A program made the translations under genes and the position numbers. Positions 46,401 to 54,946 of a DNA stretch of 64,000 nucleotides are shown one piece after another. Positions within the stretch are counted from its first letter, which is position 1, and each line of letters begins with the position of its first letter. The notes beneath the pieces were generated by a model. That model was not told where the DNA came from, searched no databases, and saw only the letters and a list, made by a program, of their open reading frames with translations. Location of the stretch: assembly GCF_005870035.1 (NCBI RefSeq), contig NZ_SWJG01000003.1, positions 586,731 to 650,730 on the forward strand, given 5' to 3'. The stretch is from Spirosoma lacussanchae. GTDB taxonomy: Bacteria; Bacteroidota; Bacteroidia; Cytophagales; Spirosomataceae.

Positions 46401-46545
46401 GGGTGCCTTTGCTACTGCCTTTAATCACAACGGACACCCCGGGCAGTACGCCCTTTGTTTCCCGTACCGTACCCTGAACAGGATGGTCCTGCGCCTGGAG
46501 GTATAAGGGAATACAGGTTAAAAGAAGAGTACCAGTCTTTTTCAT
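43492..46545 (-). CDS. SusC/RagA-family TonB-dependent outer-membrane transporter
   Basis: The protein has 1,017 residues from ATG 46545, giving a signal peptide (KKTGTLLLTCIPLYLQAQ); the ATG at 46581 adds twelve residues without support. The order is: carboxypeptidase-regulatory-like domain (VQGTVRETKGVLPGVSVVIKG), TonB plug with SEVVVVGYGTQKKVNLTGAV and IRGIGTLNNANPLILIDG, then a 22-strand barrel with the C-terminal NLFTATNYFYGYDPE. It imports a ligand handed over by SusD, using TonB energy. No FecR/ECF pair is adjacent and no extra N-terminal signalling domain is visible. The palindromic terminator upstream belongs to the previous gene. Confidence 0.95.
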   Translation of the reverse strand: MKKTGTLLLTCIPLYLQAQDHPVQGTVRETKGVLPGVSVVIKGSSKGTQTAANGTYQLSAADRDTLVFSFIGYSSQEVAVGSRTTIDISLQEDNKQLSEVVVVGYGTQKKVNLTGAVDMVTSKDIQNRPITATSTGLQGLLPGVTIQNFQARPGQTGSAIRIRGIGTLNNANPLILIDGIEASLDNLNPDDIESVSVLKDAASAAIYGSRAANGVLLITTKQGKKDQKPTIGYSGYLGTQLPTRLPRFVDSPTYMTLLNESLANVGRPATFTADEIERARSGSDPNYYANTDWIRAIFRAQAPQQNHNFTVNGGAGATRYYLSYGYLDQQGLVVGDAFKAKRNNVRLRMTTDLLDRFQLDANVGYVDRLVAEPASGISEAGGLIYSAHQISPLVPERFTSGTWGYGGGSTNPVAVAYDGGTNTFSSQELTTNVSGTLTLTKGFRLRGQYGMVMANSRRNIYTGKISYFYPETGNYWYASSQYNSLDNRDYTNRYQSVIAQMDYEKQIGKHDIHLLLGYSQEWNRADYFQASRQALTSDDLEVLNNGTLNQLNSGDASHWALRSGFGRLNYVLAGKYLLEANVRYDGSSRFAKANRFGMFPSVSAGWRIGDEAFLQALKPVLSDAKIRVSWGMLGNQYNSLGGNIQYYPYLSPIQSVGTMPIGNMLTPAFAQTVLSNRDLRWETITMSNLGLDLQFWQGKLGVTADVFVKQTDNILVRVPLPDVLGFDEPLQNGGKVENRGWETSLNWRDQLGGFRYGLSANLSNVRNRVVSLGNVPPTYGDQIRQVGYPIDAFYGLVADGIAQTPDFTYDETRKVYTPTFPIFAEDAGRVAPGDVKYRDLNNDGKITLDGDRQVIGNPFPRYTYSLRSDLGWKGFDFSFFFQGVGQADGYIKGSARHAFITESAKPQAVHLDRWTPDNTDATYPRLTYQQAHNQRLSSFWLEKGAYLRLKNIQLGYTVPRSLVGKARIDRLRVYVSADNLFTATNYFYGYDPETPVSSGGYYPQVKTIVAGLNINLK

Positions 46546-46639
46546 ATATGATCGATTGAGTTGGTTGAGAATACAAAACAAAGGCCGACCGCTGACTTGG
46601 CTGTTACCGGATTGTTACGATTACCGAGCCATTAGCGCA

Positions 46640-46666
46640 TAAAAAATGCCCTTATATAAGGGCATT
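46640..46666 (-). terminator. Terminator of the 134-residue membrane protein gene
   Basis: AATGCCCTTA and TAAGGGCATT pair as a near-perfect palindrome; on the minus strand TTTTTTA follows. It separates the small membrane gene from susC. Confidence 0.85.
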
Positions 46667-46697
46667 ATGATCATATAATACTGTATTTACTTATCGG

Positions 46698-47102
46698 TCA
46701 GCGCTTTCGACTGGAAACGGCGTCCCAGAGTGCTTTGCCGAAGACCAGCACTAGTAAACCAGGTAGTAAAATAGCGCCAGCCCTAAACCCGGCACCGGTC
46801 AGCTTGTAGATACCCTGATTGTACTGGGTGAAACTCTGGAAGAGGTAGAAAGCTGATGCTGCCAGCAGACCTGTTAGTATAACGATCGCCACGGGCTGAC
46901 CGAATCGGCGCACGGCCCAACTCAGCAGGAGGGCCACTGCTACTACGGCCGCTACGGTACCCAGCGCTTCGGGGAAGGTTTCGAGGTACGTGTAATCGAA
47001 GAAAAACACGCCAGCGCGGCCAATCAGGTTAGGGTGGGCCAGGAGCCAGCCGTCCAATACGACCAGCACGAGCAGAAGGACATAAAAAAAGGGGTTACGC
47101 AT
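46698..47102 (-). CDS. Small membrane protein, unknown function
   Basis: The 134-residue protein has four hydrophobic segments (about residues 5-21, 46-63, 69-86 and 103-123) with FFYVLLLVLVVLDGWLL at the start and VSSRKR at the end. No known family motif is seen. It lies upstream of susC on the same strand but ends at its own terminator, so it is probably a separate unit. The real-gene call rests on codon use, membrane pattern and the terminator. Confidence 0.7.
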   Translation of the reverse strand: MRNPFFYVLLLVLVVLDGWLLAHPNLIGRAGVFFFDYTYLETFPEALGTVAAVVAVALLLSWAVRRFGQPVAIVILTGLLAASAFYLFQSFTQYNQGIYKLTGAGFRAGAILLPGLLVLVFGKALWDAVSSRKR

Positions 47103-47904
47103 ACAGGAATTTATTTGTAGTACAGGCCGGGCGAAGATAGCCGTATTTACCTTGACCTCCCAGCGATCTTATTTCTGGCGGGGGTGGGTTCGCCCAACTG
47201 GCCTGATTACGAGGGCCAAAGAGAAGTAGGGCATTTTGGGGTCACGGTAAGGCTAATACAGAGACGCTGAGAAAATAGATCAGAAAACGAACGGGCGTAG
47301 CATGGTTTTTGAGAGCGATTAAAATGTAACCAATTGAAATGATAATTATATTTTAAATTAATTTACTTAGTCTGAGAGGCTCTTTGTTGTGGAACAAATT
47401 TATAAATGAAAATAAATTCATTGGTGATGAACTTTGTGCTTACTAGCTGGCTATGAATAGATTGTGTTTCAAAATTTATGTTTAATATATTTTTTATTTG
47501 CGAATAATCGAAAATTGGTACAAAAAGTCTCGTCAAGTTTAGGCTTGTATGGTATAGCTATTGTAAGTAAAATTTTAGCAATCACTTCTGCGAAAAAGAA
47601 TATTAAGCATTTGCCAGGTTAGCGAATCCTGATGCCAGTACCAGAAGTCGATGCCGACCAAAGTAGTCATCAACGTTACACCTATCTACAATCTTTATGA
47701 ACGAAAAATGTTAACTGTCCCTTCTGCTCCTTTGCTGCCTGCGCTCCGCTAGGCAACCGTTAACCTCAAGATAGTAAGTAGTTTATGCAGGCTGCTAGCG
47801 CCTGATCAGGATTGCTATGTCTTGTCGGTTCAGAAGCTTCGGGCTTCCTCTGTACCTCTTCCTGATGCAATCAGGCTTTCCAATTCAATCCACAAGTACT
47901 CTTC
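47103..47904. other. Long non-coding region with an AT-rich block
   Basis: No convincing gene in 800 bases. From about 47310 to 47610 the sequence is strongly AT-rich (for example ATTATATTTTAAATTAATTT), in contrast to the GC-rich surroundings. Near the surface-protein gene there is a small hairpin TGCCT...AGGCA (about 47733-47753). No exact TAnnTTTG promoter was found. Confidence 0.6.
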
Positions 47905-50274
47905 ATGAATCGCATTTTACTACACGTAGCCGGTGCGCTGGCTACCCTGGTCTGTACTGTGTTTACCAGTATAGCACAAACCACCCCCCAGACCCGGGAA
48001 AACAATCAGATTTGTATGGACCCCATTGTCGGGGCTGCCCGAGGGCCTTTTATCAATACGGCCCGTACGTCGGGGCTTTGCGTAGGCTGTGGAGGCAGTA
48101 GCGCTTCGGCCGTTGTAGACGGAAATCTGAACAATATAGCCACCATCGATCTGGGTGTGTCGGCCGCGGGCGGATTCCGTATTTCAGTCAAAGACTCGCT
48201 GCAGTATTATCCCGGTGGGAATGAGGTAGGGTTTGTGGTGCGCAACCGCGCCAACGGGCTCCTGGGTCTGCTCGACGCCAGTCTGCTGAATCAGTTCGTC
48301 ATTCGCACCTACCGTACGGGTAACCCCAATCCGGTCGAGACCGCCAGCTTCAGCAGCGGTACCGGTGTGTTGAAAGCAGCGGTGCTGGGCGGCAGCGGAG
48401 ACGGTCGTCAGGTGCTGAGTTTTGTTACTTCGCAGGACTTCGACGAGGTTGAACTGGCTTATACCGGAACCGTTACGGCGGGCCGGCTGGTCGATGTATT
48501 CTACGCTTTTGAAGGTCCCGCCAACTGCCCCAAAGATTGTGCAAACGCCATTCTGAGCGCCGGTGAGTCGGCCACGGTAACCAGTGGTTCGATCAGTCCA
48601 CTGCCGCTGGGAGCCAGCTGCGTGCTGGGGAGCTTGTCGGGCGAAGCCAACCTGATCGATGGCGACTCGACCACCAACTTCGCTACCATCACTTCAACCG
48701 TTGGGCTGGCCTGTACGCGCTACATCGAGGTACGGTCAAATACGACCTATCCGGCGGGGTACGAAGCGGGCTTCCTGGTCGATAATGGCGATGGCATCAT
48801 CGGTCTCAACTTACTGGGTGGGGTTACGATTACGACTTATCGCAACGGTACGGTCAGTGAGTCATTCAGCGGTACCGGGCTGGTTGGTGCTTCGGTACTG
48901 GGCGCTACGTCGCGGGTGCAGCTGGGCTTCAAGGCTACGCAACCCTTCAACAGCATCCGTATTTCGCTGACGGGGATCAGCGTTGCCGTTAACCTGCGCG
49001 TTTTCCATGCCTACGTCAAAGCCGACACAGATAGCGATGGCATAGCCGATTGCATGGACAAGTGCGCAACCGGTAGCGACCTCCTCGATGCCGATGGCGA
49101 CGGTACTCCGGATGGCTGCGATCAGAACGTGGCGGATATTTCCGTATCGAAAACCGTGAGCAGTGCAACGGCTACCGTCGGCAGCAGCGTCACGTTTACT
49201 GTTTCGGCTACGCGTACGGCCCAGTTCAACGCTACTGGACTCGTGATACGGGATACCCTCGCGCGCGGTTTCACCTACGTATCGCATACGGCATCGCCCG
49301 GAACTGTTTACGACCCCGTAACCGGACGCTGGACCATTGGTAGTGCGCTGGCTGGCCCGGCCACATCGGTAAACCTGACCATTGCCGTCACGGTCGATTC
49401 GGTGGGGGTTACCTCAAATGTGGCTGAGGTGATCCGCAGTTTCGAGTCGGACCCGGACTCATCGCCGGGTAACGGCAATTTTGCCGAAGACGACATTGCC
49501 AGTTCGTGCGTTAGTGTGCCGGTTCGGATTTGCGAAGGGGCCAGTCTCCAGCTATCGGCGCCGGCCAGCTACACGACGGGTGTCGAATGGTTCCGCACGA
49601 TCGATAATGTGACGACCTCGGTAGCGACCACGCCTACGTTCTCGGCCTCGCTATCGGGTAGTTACAGCTTTACCGCAACGGGTATGTCGGGTTGTGTATC
49701 GGGTAACTGCTGTCCGGTCATCATTATTGTCGATCCCGCGCCGGTGCCAGTTATTGTAGCCAGCTCGTCGACCATCTGCGCCGGTACCAGTGCTACCCTG
49801 ACCGTATCCAACGCGGCTCCGGGCATTACTTACGTCTGGAGCAACGGAACAACCGGCACAACCCTTGAGGTAACGCCCCGCACCACTACGGTCTACAGTG
49901 TTTCGGCTACAACCACGGCGGGTGGCTGTTCGGGGGTGAGCACCTTTACCATCGTGGTGAACCAGCCGCCGGTTCAGGCGCCAATCGTGGCTCTCTGCGG
50001 TCCGACCGGCAATACGGGCTATAGCTTCTCCATCAACCCGACAACGACAGGATCTACCACGACCTACTTCGTAAAAGTGGGTGATGCACCCGAAGCCGGT
50101 CCGTACGAATACGGCGTTGCCCGAACGTTCGACAACAATACGGGTAACCTGTCGGTCGTGATCCGCGATGCGCAGACGAACTGCTCGATTCTGCTGCCGG
50201 TCGTGGCGCCGGCCAACTGCCAGACCTGTCCGCCCAAAGTCTGCGTACCGATCCGCATAGCCCGGACGCAGTAA
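47905..50274 (+). CDS. Large secreted surface protein with DUF11 and Ig-like domains
   Basis: The 789-residue exported protein (signal about 1-25, ending SIAQ) has two related N-terminal domains (about 30-205 and 208-370), each with an 'xYYPGGxEVGFVV/YPAGYEAGFLV' and 'TYRNG/TYRTG' core. Then come a thrombospondin-3-like calcium loop segment (DTDSDGIADCMDKC...DADGDGTPDGCDQN, about 373-405), a DUF11 domain (about 408-530), and two Ig/PKD-like domains (about 535-690). The C-terminus contains CQTCPPKVCVPI (about 771-782). No standard T9SS C-terminal domain is obvious. It is probably a cell-surface or secreted adhesin-like protein. Confidence 0.8.
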   Translation: MNRILLHVAGALATLVCTVFTSIAQTTPQTRENNQICMDPIVGAARGPFINTARTSGLCVGCGGSSASAVVDGNLNNIATIDLGVSAAGGFRISVKDSLQYYPGGNEVGFVVRNRANGLLGLLDASLLNQFVIRTYRTGNPNPVETASFSSGTGVLKAAVLGGSGDGRQVLSFVTSQDFDEVELAYTGTVTAGRLVDVFYAFEGPANCPKDCANAILSAGESATVTSGSISPLPLGASCVLGSLSGEANLIDGDSTTNFATITSTVGLACTRYIEVRSNTTYPAGYEAGFLVDNGDGIIGLNLLGGVTITTYRNGTVSESFSGTGLVGASVLGATSRVQLGFKATQPFNSIRISLTGISVAVNLRVFHAYVKADTDSDGIADCMDKCATGSDLLDADGDGTPDGCDQNVADISVSKTVSSATATVGSSVTFTVSATRTAQFNATGLVIRDTLARGFTYVSHTASPGTVYDPVTGRWTIGSALAGPATSVNLTIAVTVDSVGVTSNVAEVIRSFESDPDSSPGNGNFAEDDIASSCVSVPVRICEGASLQLSAPASYTTGVEWFRTIDNVTTSVATTPTFSASLSGSYSFTATGMSGCVSGNCCPVIIIVDPAPVPVIVASSSTICAGTSATLTVSNAAPGITYVWSNGTTGTTLEVTPRTTTVYSVSATTTAGGCSGVSTFTIVVNQPPVQAPIVALCGPTGNTGYSFSINPTTTGSTTTYFVKVGDAPEAGPYEYGVARTFDNNTGNLSVVIRDAQTNCSILLPVVAPANCQTCPPKVCVPIRIARTQ

Positions 50275-50292
50275 TCGGCTCGTATCAGGTAA

Positions 50293-50348
50293 AAACGGCT
50301 CGGTCCGGATGCGCTCAACGACTTGAGTGCATCCGGACCGAGCCGTTT
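50293..50348. terminator. 26-bp hairpin between surface-protein gene and uvrA
   Basis: AAACGGCTCGGTCCGGATGC and on to CTCAA pairs with 50323-50348 with a single G-U pair and a CGAC loop. It occupies the convergent gap and probably terminates both transcripts. Confidence 0.85.
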
Positions 50349-50371
50349 CTGGCCGGCAAAACATGAGTAGC

Positions 50372-53254
50372 TTAGCTGGCTAACTCCAGTTTGAGGAACT
50401 TACCGGTATGACTGCCGGCAACCTGGGCTACTTTTTCGGGGGTACCCTCCGCAATGATGAAGCCGCCCTTGTTACCGCCTTCCGGACCGAGGTCGATCAG
50501 GTGGTCGGAGACTTTAATGACGTCGAGGTTGTGCTCGATAATCAGGACCGAGTTGCCCTTGTCGGCCAGTTTGTTGAGCACGTCGAGCAGGTGCGCAATA
50601 TCCTGGAAGTGCAGGCCCGTTGTCGGTTCGTCGAGTATGTACAGCGTTTTACCGGTGTCTTTCTTCGATAGCTCTTCGGCGAGTTTAACCCGCTGGGCTT
50701 CGCCCCCGCTAAGGGTAGTGGCGTGCTGACCCAGGGTGATATAACCCAGCCCTACATCGTTCAGAGTCGTTACCTTGCGCAGGATTTTAGGCTGGCTGGC
50801 AAAGAAATCGAGGGCCTGCTCTACGGTCATGTCCAGTACGTCGGCAATGGATTTACCTTTGAAGCGGACTTCCAGGGTTTCGCGGTTGAAACGTTTTCCC
50901 TTACAGGTTTCGCAGAGCACGTGTACGTCGGGCAGAAACTCCATCTCTACCTTTTTCATACCTGCTCCTTCGCAGTCTTCGCAGCGACCGCCCTTCACGT
51001 TGAACGAGAACCGCCCCGGTTTGTAGCCGCGGATCTTGGCTTCGGGCAGCTCGGCAAACAGCAGCCGGATGTCCGAGAACATGCCGGTATACGTAGCCGG
51101 ATTGGACCGGGGTGTGCGGCCAATAGGCGACTGATCAACTTCAATTACTTTGTCGAGATGCTCCAGCCCCTCTACGGATTTGAACGCCAGCGGCTCGCGT
51201 TTCGACTTGTAAAAATGCCGGTTCAGAATCGGGAACAGCGTTTCGTGAATCAGCGACGACTTGCCGCTGCCCGACACCCCCGTAATGGTAACCATTTTGC
51301 CCAGCGGCAATTTCAGGCTTACGTTTTTCAGGTTGTGGCCCGTTGCGTTTTTAATGATCAGAAACTTGCCGTTGCCTTTCCGGCGTTCGGCCGGTACGGC
51401 AATGGCCCGGCGGCCACTGAGGTAGTCGGCGGTGGTGCTGCCATTTTTCAAAAACTCGTCGGGTGTGCCCTGGCCTACGACCTGACCACCGTGCCGACCG
51501 GCGCCGGGGCCAATATCGAGGATGAAGTCCGACTCCAGCATCATGTCTTTATCGTGTTCAACGACCAGAACCGTATTGCCGAGGTCGCGCAGGTTCTTGA
51601 GCGAGTCGATCAGTTTTACGTTGTCGCGCTGGTGCAGGCCGATGCTGGGCTCGTCCATGATATAGAGCACCCCAACCAGCTGGGTACCGATCTGCGTGGC
51701 CAGCCGAATCCGTTGCGCTTCGCCACCCGAGAGGGTCTTGAGTGACCGGTCGAGGGTCAGGTAATCCAGCCCGATGTCGACCAGAAAACCGATTCGTTTC
51801 CGGATTTCTTTAAGAATCTCTTTGGCAATGATGTTTTGCCGATCGGTCAGGCGGCTTTCGAGGTCGTTGAACCAGGCCGCCAGTTCCGAAATGTCCATGC
51901 GGGCCAGTTCGGAGATGTTTTTCTGCGCAATCCGGAAATACAGTGATTCTTTTTTCAGGCGTGCTCCGTCGCATTCGGGACAGGTTTTCACGACCATGAA
52001 GTCTTTGATCCAGTCCAGGATTTTGTCGGAGCCGTTTTCCTGCTGTCGTTTCAGGAAGTTGACGATCCCTTCAAACTTAAACGAATACGTACCTTCCGCT
52101 GGCGCCGGCTTCCCCGCTGGGGTGGTTGCGCCGGCTTCTTCGTCGGTGCCGTACATGAGCGCATGCAGCAGGTCGTCGGGAAACTTGCTGACGGGGGTAC
52201 TCAGGTTGAGCTTGTATTTTTTCAGAATGGCCTCAATTTCCTTGAAGATCCACAATTCCCGGAACTCGCCCAGGGGGGCAATGGCTCCGCGGCTGATGCT
52301 CAGCGATTTGTCGGGTATGACCGACTCTTCGGTAATTTCTTCCACTACGCCCAGGCCGTTACAAACCGGACAGGCTCCGTAGGGCGAGTTGAACGAAAAC
52401 GAGTTGGGCGACGGTTCGTCATAGCTGATGCCCGACTCGGGGTCCATCAGGTTCTGCGAGAAGTAAACCAGGGTGCCGTCGCCGTCGAGCATCTGCATAG
52501 CGCCTTTACCTTGTTTCAGCGCCGTCTGCACCGACTGGCTGAGCCGATACCGGTCGTCGGGTTTGGGAATCAGCCGGTCGATTACGATTTCGACGTCGTG
52601 GATCTTGTACCGGTCCAGCTGCATTTTCGGTACGATATCCTGTACCACGCCATCGACGCGTACTTTGGTATAGCCCGTTTTGGCGATCTGCACGAACAGC
52701 TCACGGTAGTGTCCTTTCCGGCTGCGGATAACGGGGGCCAGCAGGGTTATCTTTTGCCCGCCGTACTGGTTCAGAATGGTATCAATGATCTGATCCTGCG
52801 ACTGGCGTTCCATTTTTCGGCCCGTCAGGTACGAGTATGCTTCGCCGGAGCGGGCATAGAGTAGCCGCAGAAAGTCGTAGATCTCGGTGGTGGTACCCAC
52901 CGTAGAACGGGGGTTCTTGGAGGTGGTTTTCTGCTCGATCGAGATGACCGGGCTGAGGCCGTTGATCTTGTCGACATCGGGCCGTTCCATATCGCCGATA
53001 AACGAGCGGGCGTAGGCCGAAAAGCTTTCCATATACCGGCGCTGTCCTTCGGCGTAGATGGTATCGAACGCCAGCGACGATTTGCCACTGCCGCTGATGC
53101 CCGTCACGACCACCAGCTTGTTACGCGGAATGGAGACGTCAATATTCTTGAGATTATGTTCGCGGGCGCCGAGCACATCAATCTGCTCATAGCCTGTCAG
53201 GTCAATATCGGTAAGGCCGGCTTGCTGGCCAGTAGGGTTGTCTTCTGTCGTCAC
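50372..53254 (-). CDS. uvrA: Excinuclease ABC subunit A
   Basis: The 960-residue protein has two ABC ATPase modules: first Walker [20 protein letters not shown] with the signature [12 protein letters not shown], second Walker [16 protein letters not shown] with [15 protein letters not shown]. Zinc modules are [17 protein letters not shown], and CEDCEGAG...CETCKG. It recognises bulky DNA damage with UvrB in nucleotide excision repair. Length is normal. The gene stands alone, followed by a long hairpin. Confidence 0.97.
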   Translation of the reverse strand: MTTEDNPTGQQAGLTDIDLTGYEQIDVLGAREHNLKNIDVSIPRNKLVVVTGISGSGKSSLAFDTIYAEGQRRYMESFSAYARSFIGDMERPDVDKINGLSPVISIEQKTTSKNPRSTVGTTTEIYDFLRLLYARSGEAYSYLTGRKMERQSQDQIIDTILNQYGGQKITLLAPVIRSRKGHYRELFVQIAKTGYTKVRVDGVVQDIVPKMQLDRYKIHDVEIVIDRLIPKPDDRYRLSQSVQTALKQGKGAMQMLDGDGTLVYFSQNLMDPESGISYDEPSPNSFSFNSPYGACPVCNGLGVVEEITEESVIPDKSLSISRGAIAPLGEFRELWIFKEIEAILKKYKLNLSTPVSKFPDDLLHALMYGTDEEAGATTPAGKPAPAEGTYSFKFEGIVNFLKRQQENGSDKILDWIKDFMVVKTCPECDGARLKKESLYFRIAQKNISELARMDISELAAWFNDLESRLTDRQNIIAKEILKEIRKRIGFLVDIGLDYLTLDRSLKTLSGGEAQRIRLATQIGTQLVGVLYIMDEPSIGLHQRDNVKLIDSLKNLRDLGNTVLVVEHDKDMMLESDFILDIGPGAGRHGGQVVGQGTPDEFLKNGSTTADYLSGRRAIAVPAERRKGNGKFLIIKNATGHNLKNVSLKLPLGKMVTITGVSGSGKSSLIHETLFPILNRHFYKSKREPLAFKSVEGLEHLDKVIEVDQSPIGRTPRSNPATYTGMFSDIRLLFAELPEAKIRGYKPGRFSFNVKGGRCEDCEGAGMKKVEMEFLPDVHVLCETCKGKRFNRETLEVRFKGKSIADVLDMTVEQALDFFASQPKILRKVTTLNDVGLGYITLGQHATTLSGGEAQRVKLAEELSKKDTGKTLYILDEPTTGLHFQDIAHLLDVLNKLADKGNSVLIIEHNLDVIKVSDHLIDLGPEGGNKGGFIIAEGTPEKVAQVAGSHTGKFLKLELAS

Positions 53255-53543
53255 GTTGCGTTGATTGCAGTCGGTTTGCCGAAGCGATGGCTTATTCTTA
53301 TTAGCAACGTAAAACAGACCAGCCGGGGTTCCGATTCACTATAGACAAATTAGGGTCAGCCCGACCCTTTAGTACCGCATCCGGCGCTTACCGGGTGGCC
53401 TGATTTTTTAGGAGTTACCGGACTTGGTAGGCGTGGAACATCGCCGTATCGTCAGTAGACGCTGAATGCGACCTAGGGAGGTAATTCCGGCGCTCGTATT
53501 GATCATGCCTTAATTTGCTATATGTACTAAAAACCTGCCAGGT

Positions 53544-53786
53544 ATGCTTACTACGGTTAAAGGCACGTACGATCATGGTCAGATTAGTCTGCACGAAATT
53601 TCACGCATCCAGGAAGGGACCGAAGTACTCGTGCCGTTTTTAGAACAGACCTCATTGACCCAAAGAAAGGGGCACGGAACGGACACGACGAACAAAGAAG
53701 GAATCCGATTTGGCTCTCTGGCTGGAAAAGTTAGCATTCCGGCCGACTTCAACGAACCGCTCGACGACCTACGCGAGTACAGGTAA
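53544..53786 (+). CDS. Antitoxin-like protein of a PIN (VapBC-type) pair
   Basis: The 80-residue protein starts with a beta strand pair (LTTVKGTYDHGQISLHEISRIQEGTEVLVPF) like VapB/AbrB or DUF2281-type antitoxins and ends with the conserved tail RFGSLAGKVSIPADFNEPLDDLREYR typical of antitoxins whose partners are PIN toxins. The toxin gene begins six bases later. The antitoxin looks intact although the toxin is truncated. Confidence 0.75.
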   Translation: MLTTVKGTYDHGQISLHEISRIQEGTEVLVPFLEQTSLTQRKGHGTDTTNKEGIRFGSLAGKVSIPADFNEPLDDLREYR

Positions 53787-53792
53787 ACGAGG

Positions 53793-53996
53793 ATGGGTAT
53801 ACTCATTGATACCCAGGTGCTGATCTGGATTCAGGCTAACAACCCGGCTATTTCTCAGCGCTTACGCGACATACTTACCAATCCAGCCAATCAGATTTGC
53901 GTGTCTCAGGTGAGCTTTATCGAAATCGCTATCAAGCTCAAGATCGGAAAGCTGCTCAATTTTCTGGTATCGATAAACGAGCTTATTCTTTTTTGA
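53793..53996 (+). pseudogene. Truncated PIN-domain toxin (VapC-like)
   Basis: Only 67 residues remain of a protein that should have about 125. The front is typical: GILIDTQVLIWIQ with the first catalytic Asp, then VSQVSFIEIAIKLKIGKL with the central Glu. After ISNELILF-like residues the frame stops, and no later frame gives the second half (the HRDPFDRL-type Asp region). The loss coincides with the left edge of the defence genes, suggesting the end was removed when the island formed. It should be inactive. Confidence 0.7.
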
Positions 53997-54121
53997 CCAA
54001 AGCCCGAAATAGCTTTCTAATAGTTTCAATCTGAGTATGAATCCCGTCTGCATTATGACAGGGGCGTTGAGACAAAGAATGAGTTGATGGCGTTATAGAG
54101 TAAACCTTAATGCCCTTCTTT

Positions 54122-54532
54122 ATGGCTGATGTACATACTCCAGAGCAACGAAGCTATAACATGAGCCGCGTTCGCAGCAAAGACACAAAACCTGAATTGA
54201 TTGTTCGTAAGTTTCTTCACGCCCATGGCTTCCGCTATCGGCTTCACGATAAAAAGTTGCCCGGTAAGCCTGATATGGTATTACCCAAATACAAAACTGT
54301 TATTTTCGTGCACGGGTGCTTTTACCATGGGCATGAAGGGTGTCGTTACTTCGTTGTTCCTAAGACTCGTACAGATTGGTGGCTTGAGAAAATCAACGGA
54401 AATAAACGCCGTGACAGTGAAAATGAAGCCAAATTAGTATCCGAAGGATGGAAAATTATAACCATATTTGAGTGTGAGTTGAAGCCTAAAACAAAGAGTA
54501 TCACATTGCAGAACTTGCTTGAAGCCTTCTAA
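54122..54532 (+). CDS. vsr: Very-short-patch repair (Vsr) endonuclease
   Basis: The protein has about 136 residues from ATG 54122 (ADVHTPEQRSYNMSRVRSKDTKPE). Signatures: VRSKDTKPELIVRKFLH, LPGKPDMVLPKYKTVIFVHGCFYHGH with catalytic Asp and His, and the Trp/Cys region TRTDWWLEKINGNKRRD. Vsr nicks at T:G mismatches formed when 5-methylcytosine deaminates. The gene precedes an unknown gene and a cytosine methyltransferase on the same strand, the expected repair partner arrangement. Confidence 0.93.
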   Translation: MADVHTPEQRSYNMSRVRSKDTKPELIVRKFLHAHGFRYRLHDKKLPGKPDMVLPKYKTVIFVHGCFYHGHEGCRYFVVPKTRTDWWLEKINGNKRRDSENEAKLVSEGWKIITIFECELKPKTKSITLQNLLEAF

Positions 54533-54544
54533 TCCGCTAGTCAA

Positions 54545-54928
54545 ATGATTTCAGATATTAAATCAATTGCTGACGTACAGGAGTTTGCCCGCCAGCTCGT
54601 TGCGGAAGGGCTAACCGGTGGATTTCACCCGGATGATTCATTTCATGACTTTGTAGCTGCTAATGGATCATCTTTGTACACACCTGAAGAAGCCGCAGTT
54701 AGGAACCGACTACTGGAACAGTGCTTTGAGGTTTGCGGTGACAGTGTATACGAAATCATAGGACGCGTAACACTTAGGGACACACCTTTCGAATCTATAT
54801 TTGACGAAGACCATCAAGAACGATATAATACGTTCATGAGATTAGTCGAACTTGGCGTTAAAAATTATAGGTCAAATGGTATAGGAAGTATGTCTGTTCG
54901 AGAAATGGTGCTGGCTAAATACAATTAA
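54545..54928 (+). CDS. Unknown 127-residue protein in the methylase operon
   Basis: No family is recognised. The protein is mostly helical by appearance, acidic at the start (GGFHPDDSFHDFVAANGSS) and has a pattern of TPEEAAVRNRLLEQCFEVC and YNTFMRLVELGVKNY. It starts 12 bases after vsr and ends 18 bases before the methylase gene, so it is certainly in the same unit. It has no signal peptide and no membrane segment. It could be a control or accessory protein of the methylase, but nothing in the sequence proves that. Confidence 0.7.
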   Translation: MISDIKSIADVQEFARQLVAEGLTGGFHPDDSFHDFVAANGSSLYTPEEAAVRNRLLEQCFEVCGDSVYEIIGRVTLRDTPFESIFDEDHQERYNTFMRLVELGVKNYRSNGIGSMSVREMVLAKYN

Positions 54929-54946
54929 CTAAAACTCAGTAAAACA

